Under the pieces are notes generated by a model that saw only the letters and a list, made by a program, of their open reading frames with translations, was not told the origin of the DNA and did not search any database. Below are positions 26,301 through 34,260 of a stretch of DNA of 44,702 nucleotides, in pieces. The stretch is from positions 1 to 44,702 of the IMG/VR virus record IMGVR_UViG_3300034066_001483; one strand, given 5' to 3'. This stretch comes from a virus. A program made the translations under genes and the position numbers. Positions within the stretch are counted from its first letter, which is position 1; each line of letters begins with the position of its first letter.

Positions 26301-26828
26301 GAAGGACAATTTAAGACTTATCAGGTTTCTAATCGTCCAGTAGCTCCGACCGAAGAACCGATTGCAAGTCCCCTGGAACCAACACAGCTTAGCTTCCGTT
26401 CTGATGTTGTTCCGCCTATTGCACGTACACGCGTATCCGAAGCAGATGCTTATGCAAATCAACTTGCAAACTATATGGCTAAAATGCAAAGAGGACAAAC
26501 AGAAGCAACAAGTTCTCCCGCAGTCATTCAACCTAATTTAGTTGTAGCCGAAGAGTATCAATTACCTCTGGCTCTTTCCGCAGGTGCACCTACACCTCAG
26601 ATGCAAGGTCCTATGCGTGCTACTCCACAACTTAGAGGACTTGAAGCACCTATACAATATGTAGAGACGTATCAACCAACGTTGTTTGCAGCACCTACTG
26701 AAACCCTGGCACTTCAAAATCCGGTCGCAAACTTAACCTTGCGTGAAAGAAATGCAGAAAATCGTTTACAACGGATTAGAGAAGACATTGCAAACAGGCA
26801 ACAACGTCGTCTTGCAGGAGGTATCTAA
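23361..26828 (+). CDS. large putative virion protein with internal duplication
   Basis: 1155 residues. The N-terminus (residues about 14-36, ILGMAGLLGLGALAGAGGYY) is a Gly/Ala-rich TM-like segment. Two copies of a roughly 30-residue block occur: VTNLPEVISSAPQERMVRRH, then GRMVPLSS, near residue 102, and VTDLPEVVASAPRERMVRRQ, GRMVPLSS, near residue 219. The rest is hydrophilic, helical and Gln/Glu/Arg-rich, and the protein ends RQQRRLAGGI. A large, TM-bearing, low-complexity protein beside other such genes recalls internal (ejection) virion proteins of podoviruses. No enzymatic motif (lysozyme, transglycosylase) is seen. Role is inferred from context. Confidence 0.8.
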   Translation: MAEYYEESRNEGPNILGMAGLLGLGALAGAGGYYALRNTKGKNAAAEALTRAARSERPRGVQMTDLGARRTGDFGLVDIPPSRSARVTGDRGVTQSPITNDVVTNLPEVISSAPQERMVRRHGRMVPLSSVQPRVAPHAPEQYSNVPPSVPPTTPTSELRSQVYANVAAKPASELPRVYKPQGGTTEEMLVTDPNTGEIYRRGGGGAYFASKAAELAGNIVTDLPEVVASAPRERMVRRQGRMVPLSSLQQKQPAIPSATVDLNTLEAQPTAPVQTTTRSQPQGQFLAFHQELGRKGYSLMGNPYDNELILLTDSGKELYLKNPLSSHPKESIRQVALQEEQIGRQALANAGFTLEQAEEARLEQFQRAFGGNPDLQNQATSAVESGASQQEGRVWQQLSRNEDLDKTQIAQLEAQADADYKAMLGSNPSEWSGVEGDVAINKVAQALPDGLPIDQAEGIGYDLRTGERFKFGGARPARTGLAPGGTIELQAAPGADLGQSSAARFLQQRREKLMEDAGTSGRLETQLAKAFGPEAWREDPKATRRRNALKLGAAGNEQFFENLNEGTVTIAGEQFPVSSLKEGVYMEDTAQNLVDKVKGYKNWLGNIRLEETRNQIGLANELDNLMAQDALLQADVANMNEGRRSFSSPQERDAYITASRGREVALDLQDELDARVNETLRNFEMSERRLLGAEKATARNIRRAAVPQKLMGGVEEGIVVRPILTAPDNMVVEEGELSNIERGRPVGQYISQEQLEIVPGGLLSGGRAKSVPNIGSDLGIDPETGDRITLPNVNQDTGETLVQKLAGKRMGADVNVRGRGGVAGMETKASIGIYGPELAEYGTSAMTKQGEYTPQASRPPSATDSSVGVYKVRKYVVDDENPEGKAVFFSSPSSYVEPEAYKYSQAITPQGLQSIDLSRAVQGIYASDPRELAEAKVKVGLSGMAQLAGKQLPPSATSSRFGATGPSTPLERTIQERTPEGQFKTYQVSNRPVAPTEEPIASPLEPTQLSFRSDVVPPIARTRVSEADAYANQLANYMAKMQRGQTEATSSPAVIQPNLVVAEEYQLPLALSAGAPTPQMQGPMRATPQLRGLEAPIQYVETYQPTLFAAPTETLALQNPVANLTLRERNAENRLQRIREDIANRQQRRLAGGI

Positions 26829-27053
26829 ATGACTAAAGACAAAAAAGACAAGAACTGGATCGACAAGGCTGAGATTAAAAAAGGTGCGTTCACCAAGAAA
26901 GCAGCTAAAAAAGGTATTACCACTGCGCAGTTACAAGAGAACGTACTTGCCAATCCAGAGGATTATGATAAGTCCACCGTTAAGCAAGCAAACTTACGCA
27001 AGACTTTAGTATCATTGAAAAAGAAAAAGTACCGCAAAGCTGAGGAAGATTAA
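26829..27053 (+). CDS. small Lys-rich protein
   Basis: 74 residues, about a third of them Lys (MTKDKKDKNWIDKAEIKKGA, FTKKAAKKGITTAQLQENVL, SLKKKKYRKAEED). The start follows the previous stop directly and the stop shares TAATG with the next start. Strong basicity and the site between virion genes suggest a nucleic-acid-binding virion or assembly protein; this is inference. Confidence 0.75.
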   Translation: MTKDKKDKNWIDKAEIKKGAFTKKAAKKGITTAQLQENVLANPEDYDKSTVKQANLRKTLVSLKKKKYRKAEED

Positions 27054-27667
27054 TGGCACGGGATGCACGCCTTGCTGGTCACGGCAGCAATTACTTTTCT
27101 GGGAATGAACCGCAGCGTTACATTGACTTTACAAAAGACGTCTTTGAGCGAAAAAGTAAAGTAGATTATGCAACGTTGTTTACAACACCTGCTGATAGTT
27201 TTCAAACACCTTTTTCCCCTGGTCGTTTTAATGAAACAGATATTAGAAAAAGCCTTGCGGCACGAAAGTTAAAGTTAAATCCTGGCTTGGGATATGTTGA
27301 GTTTAAAGAAGACGAAAAAGGTCGCGTTGTTCCCAACGAAGTGTTTGCTGGTATTGGCGGACCCTTTAGGCGTGATGAAGATTATGACTTTGAAACAGGT
27401 CGCCCAAAGACAAGACAACGTCCAGAAGATCAGCCTGATTACAATCCCATGTGGAAAGAGATGTATTCCTATAGTCCGACCGTAAAAGAGCTTAGCGAAA
27501 ATCCAATGCCATCTTTTTATAACCCAGATCCCACGGGACGTATCATGGAGCGGCAAAAAGCTAAAGCTGAGAATGAAGTGGAGGACAACAAATCTGTTGC
27601 GCAATTACTTGCGGAAGATAAAGGTGGCAAGGGTAAAAAAGAAGATGAAAAAAGCTCTAAAGCCTAG
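27053..27667 (+). CDS. hypothetical virion-region protein
   Basis: 204 residues (MARDARLAGHGSNYFSGNEP). Polar, Pro-rich and probably extended in the middle (DFETGRPKTRQRPEDQPDYN), with a Lys/Glu-rich end (KGGKGKKEDEKSSKA). It is translated by coupling with the upstream gene (TAATG overlap). No family recognised; virion-associated by context. Confidence 0.75.
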   Translation: MARDARLAGHGSNYFSGNEPQRYIDFTKDVFERKSKVDYATLFTTPADSFQTPFSPGRFNETDIRKSLAARKLKLNPGLGYVEFKEDEKGRVVPNEVFAGIGGPFRRDEDYDFETGRPKTRQRPEDQPDYNPMWKEMYSYSPTVKELSENPMPSFYNPDPTGRIMERQKAKAENEVEDNKSVAQLLAEDKGGKGKKEDEKSSKA

Positions 27668-27671
27668 CGCT

Positions 27672-27679
27672 TTATAATA
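27672..27679 (+). promoter_or_regulatory. TTATAATA promoter-like box
   Basis: TTATAATA 19 nt before ATG 27699, same octamer and distance as the box at 2802. Confidence 0.55.
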
Positions 27680-27698
27680 AAAGAAAAACAATATTCAG

Positions 27699-28394
27699 AT
27701 GCCAGCACCAGTAGTAGCCGCCGCTGCAGCCGCAGCACAACCAGCTCTTTTCGCAGGGTTTATGAACTTACTTCGCCCTGCTTTAATGAGTGGCGGCATT
27801 AGTACTGCTGTTAGCGTAATGCTGGGTGAAGAGTTACCCAAAGCTTTACTATATGGCGCTGGAGATACTCTGGTTTCTACCGCAGCAATTGGGGGATTAC
27901 GTGCGGTAAGACCAGGAAAAAATGTGGAAATAAAAGACGTAAAGACTGGCAAGATAAGAAATGAATATCAGCCAAGTAGATTAGAAACCCCTGTCAATGT
28001 TATTGCTTCCCTTGGAGCGGGCAACTTAGTTAGTGCTGCCCTTGGAAGACCATCTTTATTTGGCCCTGGTCGAGAAACACCTCAACAGCATCAAAGCCAA
28101 TCTTTACAAGAAACAGATCTTAGTAATGTTAATTTAGATCAATTAACTGAGCCAGAGTTAGCGCAATTATCTGACGAACAGATCCTTACTATTATTCAAC
28201 AAAACAATCAACGTGACCAAGTTAACAGGAAGCAATTCTTAGATAGTTACATGGATAAGCTTGCCCCTGGAACAATGTTCCAAACTGCCGGACTACCTAG
28301 CAGGCAGTCGATGAACGATGAGTTTATGCGAACTGAAATGAACACCGACTTTGGTGAAATCCAAAAAATGATGGGAGCAATTGCCGGTGTCTAA
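27699..28394 (+). CDS. Ala-rich putative virion membrane-active protein
   Basis: 231 residues (MPAPVVAAAAAAAQPALFAG). The first 75 residues are hydrophobic Ala/Gly-rich with two likely membrane-associating helices; a second hydrophobic patch (VNVIASLGAGNLVSAALG) follows near residue 100. The remainder is Gln-rich and helical (QSLQETDLSNVNLDQLTEPE, LAQLSDEQILTIIQQNNQRD). Ejection-protein-like composition. No family recognised. Confidence 0.7.
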   Translation: MPAPVVAAAAAAAQPALFAGFMNLLRPALMSGGISTAVSVMLGEELPKALLYGAGDTLVSTAAIGGLRAVRPGKNVEIKDVKTGKIRNEYQPSRLETPVNVIASLGAGNLVSAALGRPSLFGPGRETPQQHQSQSLQETDLSNVNLDQLTEPELAQLSDEQILTIIQQNNQRDQVNRKQFLDSYMDKLAPGTMFQTAGLPSRQSMNDEFMRTEMNTDFGEIQKMMGAIAGV

Positions 28395-29379
28395 TCCAAA
28401 TCGGTTTCAACGTTTACTATCTAATACTTCGCAAGCATTAAAAGAAGGTGCAAAGAAAAGTGAACGTGCTACACGCATCGCAGATGAAGTTTATCCAAGC
28501 GTTTTAAATATCGCTGGTAAATACCACGACGCATTACGTGCACAAGGAGTTAGCTTAAAAGAAACACCAATCCAAGCTATTGGTGCTTTTGGTACGCGTT
28601 TAGTGACTGACTTAACCAACGACGGCACAAGGGGTGTGTATTGGCGTTACAACCACCCATTGGCAATATTGGATACTGGTATTGAAAACACAATGAAAGC
28701 CGTCGCTGGCAAGGATGCGTACAAAGATTTAGGCAAAACACGAACAGGGTTAATGGCTGCAAGTGTGGCAATCCCAACTACGATCATGAGTGGTGCATTC
28801 AATGTTTTGAATCCAGGAGAAGCTTTCCGTGCCACTGGATACGCGCAAACATATTCTCCTGAGGGTACAGATGATCGCAGACAAACAGAACAACCAGTAC
28901 AAGAATTATTCGATCGCTTCTTCCTTGGTCGTCAAGGAGCACCATTAAAATATGAAACTGCAAAAGCAGAGATTCCGAGTTTAACGCCAGAGCGTTATGC
29001 CAATTTCATGCAAAATTATTACCAAGATCGTGGTTTCTTGGGACTTATAAAAGCAACTCCTGAAAACCTAGAAGGAATTCCAGAAGCTCGTATGCTTGGC
29101 TATCCAGTTAACATTGCAACAGCTACAACTGCACTTGGTGGACTAGCTGGTTTAACTGCAGGAATACGTAGCACACCAACTAAGACAGTACCTGGCAGAG
29201 GCTATCGTCAACATACTACAGAAACAGTACGCACTGGTTTAACGCGCCGTGGTTTAATTGGTGGAGCAGCAGGTGCTCTCGCTGGTGCTGCGGTAGGTGC
29301 AACAATTAACGCAACTATTGCACAAGCTAATCGCCCTAAACTACCAACAGTTGCTGAATATTCAGAAGAAATGCAATGA
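28387..29379 (+). CDS. putative virion protein with C-terminal Ala/Gly hydrophobic segments
   Basis: 330 residues from GTG 28387, overlapping the previous stop by 8 bp; a TTG two codons upstream is also open. N-terminal half helical (NTSQALKEGAKKSERATRIA), the central part has FDRFFLGRQGAPLKYETAKA, and the C-terminal third has hydrophobic Ala/Gly segments (TTALGGLAGLTAG, RRGLIGGAAGALAGAAVGAT). The topology suggests membrane insertion during DNA delivery, by analogy with ejection proteins; not demonstrated. Confidence 0.7.
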   Translation: MSNPNRFQRLLSNTSQALKEGAKKSERATRIADEVYPSVLNIAGKYHDALRAQGVSLKETPIQAIGAFGTRLVTDLTNDGTRGVYWRYNHPLAILDTGIENTMKAVAGKDAYKDLGKTRTGLMAASVAIPTTIMSGAFNVLNPGEAFRATGYAQTYSPEGTDDRRQTEQPVQELFDRFFLGRQGAPLKYETAKAEIPSLTPERYANFMQNYYQDRGFLGLIKATPENLEGIPEARMLGYPVNIATATTALGGLAGLTAGIRSTPTKTVPGRGYRQHTTETVRTGLTRRGLIGGAAGALAGAAVGATINATIAQANRPKLPTVAEYSEEMQ

Positions 29380-29410
29380 TAGAATTAGCAAATAACAGAT
29401 AGCAGTAAAC

Positions 29411-30559
29411 ATGGCAGTCGTAACGGGAAATGTCACCGATGAGGAGTACGGTACTCGCCGTGGCCAAGGTGCACGCAGGGGCGGTAGGGTAAATGACCAA
29501 GATTTTCTTGCTAAATATATTGAAAGACCAGCACAAAGTGTAAGAGCAGCTTATGATGCAGTTGTTCGTGGTCTTTCAACACCTTCTGTCGCTACTGCCG
29601 CGGCGGCTGCTACTCCTGCTGCTGCCGCATTGACTCCAGATACTGGTGCAGCAGAGCAAGTAAGTGTAATCCTAGATAAAAATGGGAATCCTATCGTAAT
29701 CAATCCTTCTTCAACTCCTAGCCAAGTAGTTAATACGGCTACAAACGTAACTCCTTCGCCATCAGCTACACCACCTAGCAGTGGCGGTGGTGGCACTCCA
29801 CCTCCTACTACTGGCGGCGGTACTCCACCGGCTGATGACACACCAAACCCTAATCAACGCGGTGGTCTTTTAGCAAGCACCAGCGATTTACTTGGCGGTG
29901 CTTTAAAAGAAGGTGATCCGATCAAACGAAATATTGGACGACTTGGTTACTTAGCACCTGCTGTTGCCGCTTTCCAGGATTACACCGAAGGCAATAACCC
30001 ATATGCTGTCGGCGGTGGTGCCGCTGCAGGTTTAGGTGTTACTGCATTAACACGTGCGGCGGGTCGTTCTGTTGGCGGTGGTAAGGGTGCAGTTCTGCAA
30101 ATGGTTGCACCACTCCTTGGCTTAGGAACACAACAGTTAACAACTGCAGCCATCCAAAAGGATCGTCAACGGAAAACCGGTGAAGGAGATCCTAGTGCTT
30201 TCTCTACACAGTTAGGTCGCTTAGAGCAACTGCGTAAGATTGGTAACGAAGGCCAAATCCAAATGATGAATGCAGAACGTGCAGGAGTCAAAGACATTTA
30301 TGGCTACATGGTTGATAAAGACCGAGAAAATTTACAAGCAATGGCGCCGCTGATTGAACGACAACGTGACAATCAAGCTGTTCGTGAGCAGCAAATCATG
30401 AATACCATGGGTCAAAACTTTGCAATGCTTGGTAGCATGGCAACAACGGGTAAATTAGCCCTTGGGGCACAAACCCAAGCAGGTGCGAATCTCCGTGCAT
30501 TTATGACTGCTGCTCCTTACTCTGGTTCAGTCCTTCAAGCTCCCAACATTACTTTCTAA
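29411..30559 (+). CDS. putative virion protein with Pro/Gly/Thr hinge
   Basis: 382 residues (MAVVTGNVTDEEYGTRRGQG). A basic start, an Ala-rich helix, then a low-complexity linker of about 45 residues with SSGGGGTPPPTTGGGTPPAD, then a C-terminal domain with LGYLAPAVAAFQDYTEGNNP and a helical region (LGRLEQLRKIGNEGQIQMMN) ending YSGSVLQAPNITF. The flexible hinge joining two helical domains is typical of structural proteins. No family recognised. Confidence 0.72.
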   Translation: MAVVTGNVTDEEYGTRRGQGARRGGRVNDQDFLAKYIERPAQSVRAAYDAVVRGLSTPSVATAAAAATPAAAALTPDTGAAEQVSVILDKNGNPIVINPSSTPSQVVNTATNVTPSPSATPPSSGGGGTPPPTTGGGTPPADDTPNPNQRGGLLASTSDLLGGALKEGDPIKRNIGRLGYLAPAVAAFQDYTEGNNPYAVGGGAAAGLGVTALTRAAGRSVGGGKGAVLQMVAPLLGLGTQQLTTAAIQKDRQRKTGEGDPSAFSTQLGRLEQLRKIGNEGQIQMMNAERAGVKDIYGYMVDKDRENLQAMAPLIERQRDNQAVREQQIMNTMGQNFAMLGSMATTGKLALGAQTQAGANLRAFMTAAPYSGSVLQAPNITF

Positions 30560-30571
30560 TAGGTACTGATT

Positions 30572-31069
30572 ATGTTAGGCGCACTTAGTGGATTATTCGG
30601 AGGAGGAGGAGGCCAAGGTGGGTTCATGAGCCAACCTTATGGCGATTGGCGCACTACTTCAGGAGAAGGCAGCGGGAATCCAAATCTCGCTGGTAGGTAT
30701 TCAGACATTGTCAAAGAGTATCAAGATCTGTATAGAACCAATGCTCCAATTGATCCAAAAGATCCAATGTCTGTGGCAACGAATCTGATTAAAGACCAAC
30801 AAATGCATATATCGCTTTCCCAGGATCCTCGCATTGTTGGTATGCAAGCACAAGCTTATGTTGATCCAATGAATCAACTAGCGGACAAAGCATCTGAGCG
30901 TGGCGCAAAAGGTCGTATCTTTGCCCTACAGGAAAAGTTGCCTTATCTTTATGCTGAAGCGATGGCACGTAAGTTTGACTTCATCAATCCTGTAATTGCA
31001 GAAATGCGAGCCAATAGAACCAAACGGTTCCAAGATTCCGGCGGCAGTATACTTAAATTTAACGTCTGA
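30572..31069 (+). CDS. putative virion protein
   Basis: 165 residues (MLGALSGLFGGGGGQGGFMS). After a Gly-rich start: YSDIVKEYQDLYRTNAPIDP, VATNLIKDQQMHISLSQDPR, a helix (LADKASERGAKGRIFALQEK) and a final KFNV. It begins 12 bp after the previous stop. No family recognised. Confidence 0.7.
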   Translation: MLGALSGLFGGGGGQGGFMSQPYGDWRTTSGEGSGNPNLAGRYSDIVKEYQDLYRTNAPIDPKDPMSVATNLIKDQQMHISLSQDPRIVGMQAQAYVDPMNQLADKASERGAKGRIFALQEKLPYLYAEAMARKFDFINPVIAEMRANRTKRFQDSGGSILKFNV

Positions 31070-31079
31070 GGAAAATACA

Positions 31080-31595
31080 ATGTTCCCTGGTGCTTTTAAT
31101 TTACCCGCCGGTTCATTTGGTAATTATTCCGGAGTTGATCTTAATAACCCAATGTATAAATTCCCTGATCCAGGGAGTGTTAAATTTGATCCTTCTGTCT
31201 ATACTGCTGATCTTCCCGCAGGTTCTTTCGGTTCGTTTCCTAGCGTAGATGGATCTGCTGCTGGAAAAGCTGCGTTTGGTGGAGCTACTCCAGGGGGCGG
31301 ATTATCTTGGGGCGCTGTACAAAGCCTTGGTAACTTGGCCAATATGGGTATCCAAGCGTTTGGTAATCAACAAGGAACTACAGCAGGTAAAAACTATCTT
31401 GACTTCATGGCAGACATGCGGGATGCCAACTTTGGTTCCGATTTAATTGAACGTAATATAGGCATTGCCGATACAGCTAGAATTACAGATCTTGTTGCAA
31501 ATATGCGTGCAAATAATCCAAACTTACGACAAGAAACCCGAATGATGAATGTACCGAAATTAGCCGGCAGGCTTAGCGGTTTCTTAAATACTTAA
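31080..31595 (+). CDS. putative virion protein with LPAGSFG repeats
   Basis: 171 residues from ATG 31080 (MFPGAFNLPAGSFGNYSGVD), preceded by the purine-rich TGAGGAAAA, which decides this start over an upstream frame that overlaps the previous gene. LPAGSFG occurs twice (about residues 8 and 44). The second half is helical (GTTAGKNYLDFMADMRDANF). No family recognised. Confidence 0.7.
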   Translation: MFPGAFNLPAGSFGNYSGVDLNNPMYKFPDPGSVKFDPSVYTADLPAGSFGSFPSVDGSAAGKAAFGGATPGGGLSWGAVQSLGNLANMGIQAFGNQQGTTAGKNYLDFMADMRDANFGSDLIERNIGIADTARITDLVANMRANNPNLRQETRMMNVPKLAGRLSGFLNT

Positions 31596-31606
31596 ACATA
31601 AACACC

Positions 31607-31614
31607 TTAAAATA
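31607..31614 (+). promoter_or_regulatory. TTAAAATA promoter-like box
   Basis: CCTTAAAATA at 31605-31614, 23 nt before ATG 31638; identical over 10 bases to the box before 23361. A purine-rich GAGAAAGAGAG follows as a possible ribosome site. Confidence 0.55.
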
Positions 31615-31637
31615 GTGAGAAAGAGAGCATAGTCATT

Positions 31638-32306
31638 ATGGCGTTTAACATCGGGGGAGCTGGTAGTGGCGTTATGCAAGGTGCTTCGGCAGGCATGTCG
31701 ATCGGTGGTCCTTGGGGTGCAGCAGCAGGCGCCTTATTTGGTGGTCTTACAGGCGGTTTTGGCGGCGGTGGCGATGCTCTTGAATACGGTTTGACTCCAA
31801 GGGAAAAAGAACTTCAGGACTATGCGTTTGATCAAGTAAAAGCTTCTCCTCTTGAAAAACGTAAAACTATTAGTAAAGCTAAACAATATTTAGCAGATGG
31901 TGATCGAGGATCGTTTGAATCATATCTTGAAGGACTTGCAGGTCGCTACACCAACCCTGAGTTTATTGACAAACGCTTAGCCAAAAGCTACAGAAAACCT
32001 ATTGATTATTACGGTGATAGCTACCAAGCTACCGCAAAAGGTTTATTTGGTACACAAGGCATTGGGTTTACACCTGCTGAGTACGACAGTTTTGTAGATC
32101 AAGCTAAAGCACAAAAAGTAAGGAGTGCCGCAGCATTTGGTGACCTACTGAAATCTAATATGATTGCCAGTGGTAAAGTAATGTCAGAAGATCAACAGAG
32201 GCTTGCTAATATCTTTGGAAAAGCAGAAAGAGATGCCTCTGGTACACTAACAGGTAGATACGGCGACATCTCAAACAGTATTCTATCCAAATACGTAAGA
32301 GCATAA
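31638..32306 (+). CDS. putative ejection-type virion protein, Gly-rich N-terminus
   Basis: 222 residues. The N-terminus GGAGSGVMQGASAGMSIGGP followed by WGAAAGALFGGLTGGFGGGG is a glycine-zipper-like hydrophobic stretch of the type found in podovirus DNA-transfer (internal virion) proteins. The rest is helical and charged (EKRKTISKAKQYLADGDRGS, FVDQAKAQKVRSAAAFGDLL). It may insert in the host membrane at infection. Inference from composition and location. Confidence 0.7.
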   Translation: MAFNIGGAGSGVMQGASAGMSIGGPWGAAAGALFGGLTGGFGGGGDALEYGLTPREKELQDYAFDQVKASPLEKRKTISKAKQYLADGDRGSFESYLEGLAGRYTNPEFIDKRLAKSYRKPIDYYGDSYQATAKGLFGTQGIGFTPAEYDSFVDQAKAQKVRSAAAFGDLLKSNMIASGKVMSEDQQRLANIFGKAERDASGTLTGRYGDISNSILSKYVRA

Positions 32307-32318
32307 GGAGTTTTAATC

Positions 32319-33257
32319 ATGTCACAAAAAGGAAATAAGGGTAAAGACAACGCTCCCAACAAGAGTGTCAACACTCCAAGGAAGGATAGTCCTTCCAATC
32401 AAACCAACAATACTCCAAAAAAAGACAATACTCCTAGCAGGACTGACAATACTTCAAGGAAAGATAGTACTCCTGACAAAGGTAAGAATGCAGCAGTTGC
32501 CTCAAAAACATACAAAGAAAAAGAAAAAGATAAAGCAAAAGTTCCGTCTGTGATGATAGAAGGAACGCGATATGACGCGCCAAATAAGCAAATCACACCA
32601 AAAATCTTTAAAGAAATTGTTGCTGCAAACCCAACTATTTCCCTGCCAGACTTAAGGGACGATATAAAAGATAAAGGAAGAACGCTTACACCAAAGGCCA
32701 AAGATTATTTTACTAAATTTAAAGACACTTTAAATCAATCCACGGCGGCCAGTAGCAATGCAGGTGACGCTAATGAAGAGGTATCATTAGATTACGATGA
32801 CGATGGCAACGTAAATGCACCCCGTGGAGCTGATCCATTTGAATGGCAAGCTTACGGTAATATCGCACTTGGAGAGCTTCAAAAAGAAACTTCAGTAGAA
32901 AGTGAAGCAGTTCGAGGGAAGTATTTAGCAGAAGTTGCCAGGATCCAAAGAGGACAAAGTGACTATGCACAAGATGCAGAGACAAAACGTTCTTTTTATT
33001 CGGACGACAGTGAAGAGCGCTGGCGTAAATTTGCCAGTACTGCCGACAAAGAAAAGGCTATTGAAGTACAAAAAATTGTTGCAGCCGGTTTAAGAGATGT
33101 GGCTGAGATTGAAGGTAGTTATGGTCTTAAAGGAATTCAAGCAAAAGGTGAAGCAGATAAAGCAGTTATGGGTATTAGGGCTCAAGCAGATAAGGATATT
33201 TCTCGAATGGATAACACTTCAAGAATGTATAGCCTGCTGGGCTTAGCCTTTGGTTAA
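32319..33257 (+). CDS. putative virion protein with NTP-K/R-KD repeats
   Basis: 312 residues. Residues 1-60 are a disordered basic region with degenerate repeats (NTPRKDSPSNQT, NTPKKDNTPSRT, NTSRKDSTPDKG), suitable for binding DNA. Then a folded middle (IEGTRYDAPNKQITPKIFKE), an acidic stretch (DANEEVSLDYDDDGN), and a C-terminal coiled coil (EIEGSYGLKGIQAKGEADKA, GIRAQADKDISRMDN). The GGAG (taaggag) ribosome site lies 10 nt before ATG. No family recognised. Confidence 0.72.
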   Translation: MSQKGNKGKDNAPNKSVNTPRKDSPSNQTNNTPKKDNTPSRTDNTSRKDSTPDKGKNAAVASKTYKEKEKDKAKVPSVMIEGTRYDAPNKQITPKIFKEIVAANPTISLPDLRDDIKDKGRTLTPKAKDYFTKFKDTLNQSTAASSNAGDANEEVSLDYDDDGNVNAPRGADPFEWQAYGNIALGELQKETSVESEAVRGKYLAEVARIQRGQSDYAQDAETKRSFYSDDSEERWRKFASTADKEKAIEVQKIVAAGLRDVAEIEGSYGLKGIQAKGEADKAVMGIRAQADKDISRMDNTSRMYSLLGLAFG

Positions 33258-33263
33258 GTCTGT

Positions 33264-33271
33264 TTATAATA
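33264..33271 (+). promoter_or_regulatory. TTATAATA promoter-like box
   Basis: GTTTATAATAAT ending 30 nt before ATG 33302; same octamer as at 2802 and 27672. Confidence 0.5.
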
Positions 33272-33301
33272 ATTAGATACCTACACATTGGGTTATAAAG
33301 A

Positions 33302-33481
33302 ATGACCAACGCTCTTACCGATACCGGTACTGACAACGCCACTAATTTTGACCTCAGTAACTTTGAGAAGCTCCTTGAGCGTCTCGAGGCATCGAAAGGT
33401 CGTCAACAGCGCCAGAAGTCTGTGGAAGGTCGCCGTGACATCTTCCAACAGGGTCTCGCTAGCATGATGTCTAACTTCTGA
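33302..33481 (+). CDS. 59-residue helical protein upstream of terminase
   Basis: Read directly: MTNALTDTGTDNATNFDLSN, then FEKLLERLEASKGRQQRQKS and DIFQQGLASMMSNF-stop. A charged amphipathic helix with a polar head. It exactly fills the gap between 33257 and 33502, with a promoter-like box before it. Function unknown. Confidence 0.65.
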   Translation: MTNALTDTGTDNATNFDLSNFEKLLERLEASKGRQQRQKSVEGRRDIFQQGLASMMSNF

Positions 33482-33501
33482 TCTTGAGGCAACTATAAGC
33501 C

Positions 33502-33756
33502 ATGACAACGTTGCCTCCCGGCCAGGTCAATAAAACAACTGAGGACGACCCGTTTGATATTGACAAATATCGACAGGCCGCTGAAGTGGCTTATAGTTTC
33601 TCCAAGAAAAAATTAGAAGATGCTGGAACCCAAGAACGCGAAACCATCGGTAAAGGTGCGTCAGAACAACGCACCTCTGCAGAGCAAGCCCAGCAATTCA
33701 AAGACACAGAAGAAGCCCGAGACTACAACCAGGCGCAACGAGGCTATCGATATTGA
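33502..33756 (+). CDS. hypothetical polar protein before the small terminase
   Basis: 84 residues (MTTLPPGQVNKTTEDDPFDI). Polar, Gln/Glu-rich helix (SEQRTSAEQAQQFKDTEEAR) with little hydrophobic core. Its 3' end overlaps the putative TerS frame; see that entry for the start problem. Possibly a disordered partner of the packaging complex, which is speculation. Confidence 0.65.
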   Translation: MTTLPPGQVNKTTEDDPFDIDKYRQAAEVAYSFSKKKLEDAGTQERETIGKGASEQRTSAEQAQQFKDTEEARDYNQAQRGYRY

Positions 33757-34246
33757 GTTATTTGACCAATGGGTCGATAACTTAACATCCTCAGATCAAG
33801 ATGCGTTTTGTAGTTTTGCCGAGGAAACTTTCTCGGTAATTGAATGCTATCTGTATGCCAGGTTCCTTGGCTATGGCGGTAGTATTTCTGCGTGTGATCT
33901 ATGGGTTAAATCTCATTACAAAAAGCCTGATCATCGCAAGAAACTCCTCTATGAAATTGAGGAGATGCAAGAAGATATCCGCAAGCTACGAGAAGACGTA
34001 GATAACGGTGTCGTTAAACGTGATGCTGGCGTGGCACGTATCGCTGGTATGCAGAAAGAATTGCGCGGCACCATTGCACAGATAGAACTATTTACATCTA
34101 GCCGTGATCGCAAAGGATTGCTAATGGCTGGTGCAGATCGTGCTCTACGTGAATTGCAGATTATCTTCAAGGATGACCCAATTGAAATCCCCTTGGAAGA
34201 AGCATCCATGAGTATTTGGGCCAAAATGCAATACGAAGACAGTTAA
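33752..34246 (+). CDS. putative terminase small subunit (non-ATG start likely)
   Basis: 164 residues if begun at ATT 33752 (IELFDQWVDNLTSSDQDAFC). Helical throughout, with a coiled coil (KLLYEIEEMQEDIRKLREDV) and C-terminal DRKGLLMAGADRALRELQII, EEASMSIWAKMQYED, a layout like small terminase subunits; the large subunit follows after one small gene. No ATG/GTG/TTG lies near the previous stop: ATT 33752 follows GAGG (33740-33743) at good spacing and overlaps the stop by 5 bp; otherwise GTG 33656 or ATG 33620 would overlap the previous gene by over 100 bp. It would recognise phage DNA for packaging. Confidence 0.6.
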   Translation: MELFDQWVDNLTSSDQDAFCSFAEETFSVIECYLYARFLGYGGSISACDLWVKSHYKKPDHRKKLLYEIEEMQEDIRKLREDVDNGVVKRDAGVARIAGMQKELRGTIAQIELFTSSRDRKGLLMAGADRALRELQIIFKDDPIEIPLEEASMSIWAKMQYEDS

Positions 34247-34247
34247 G

Positions 34248-34255
34248 TTAAAATA
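34248..34255 (+). promoter_or_regulatory. TTAAAATA box giving a near-leaderless mRNA
   Basis: GTTAAAATACAC with ATG 34261 only 5 nt after the octamer. If this is a -10 box the transcript would start within a few bases of the ATG, so the message would be almost leaderless. Confidence 0.5.
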
Positions 34256-34260
34256 CACAT

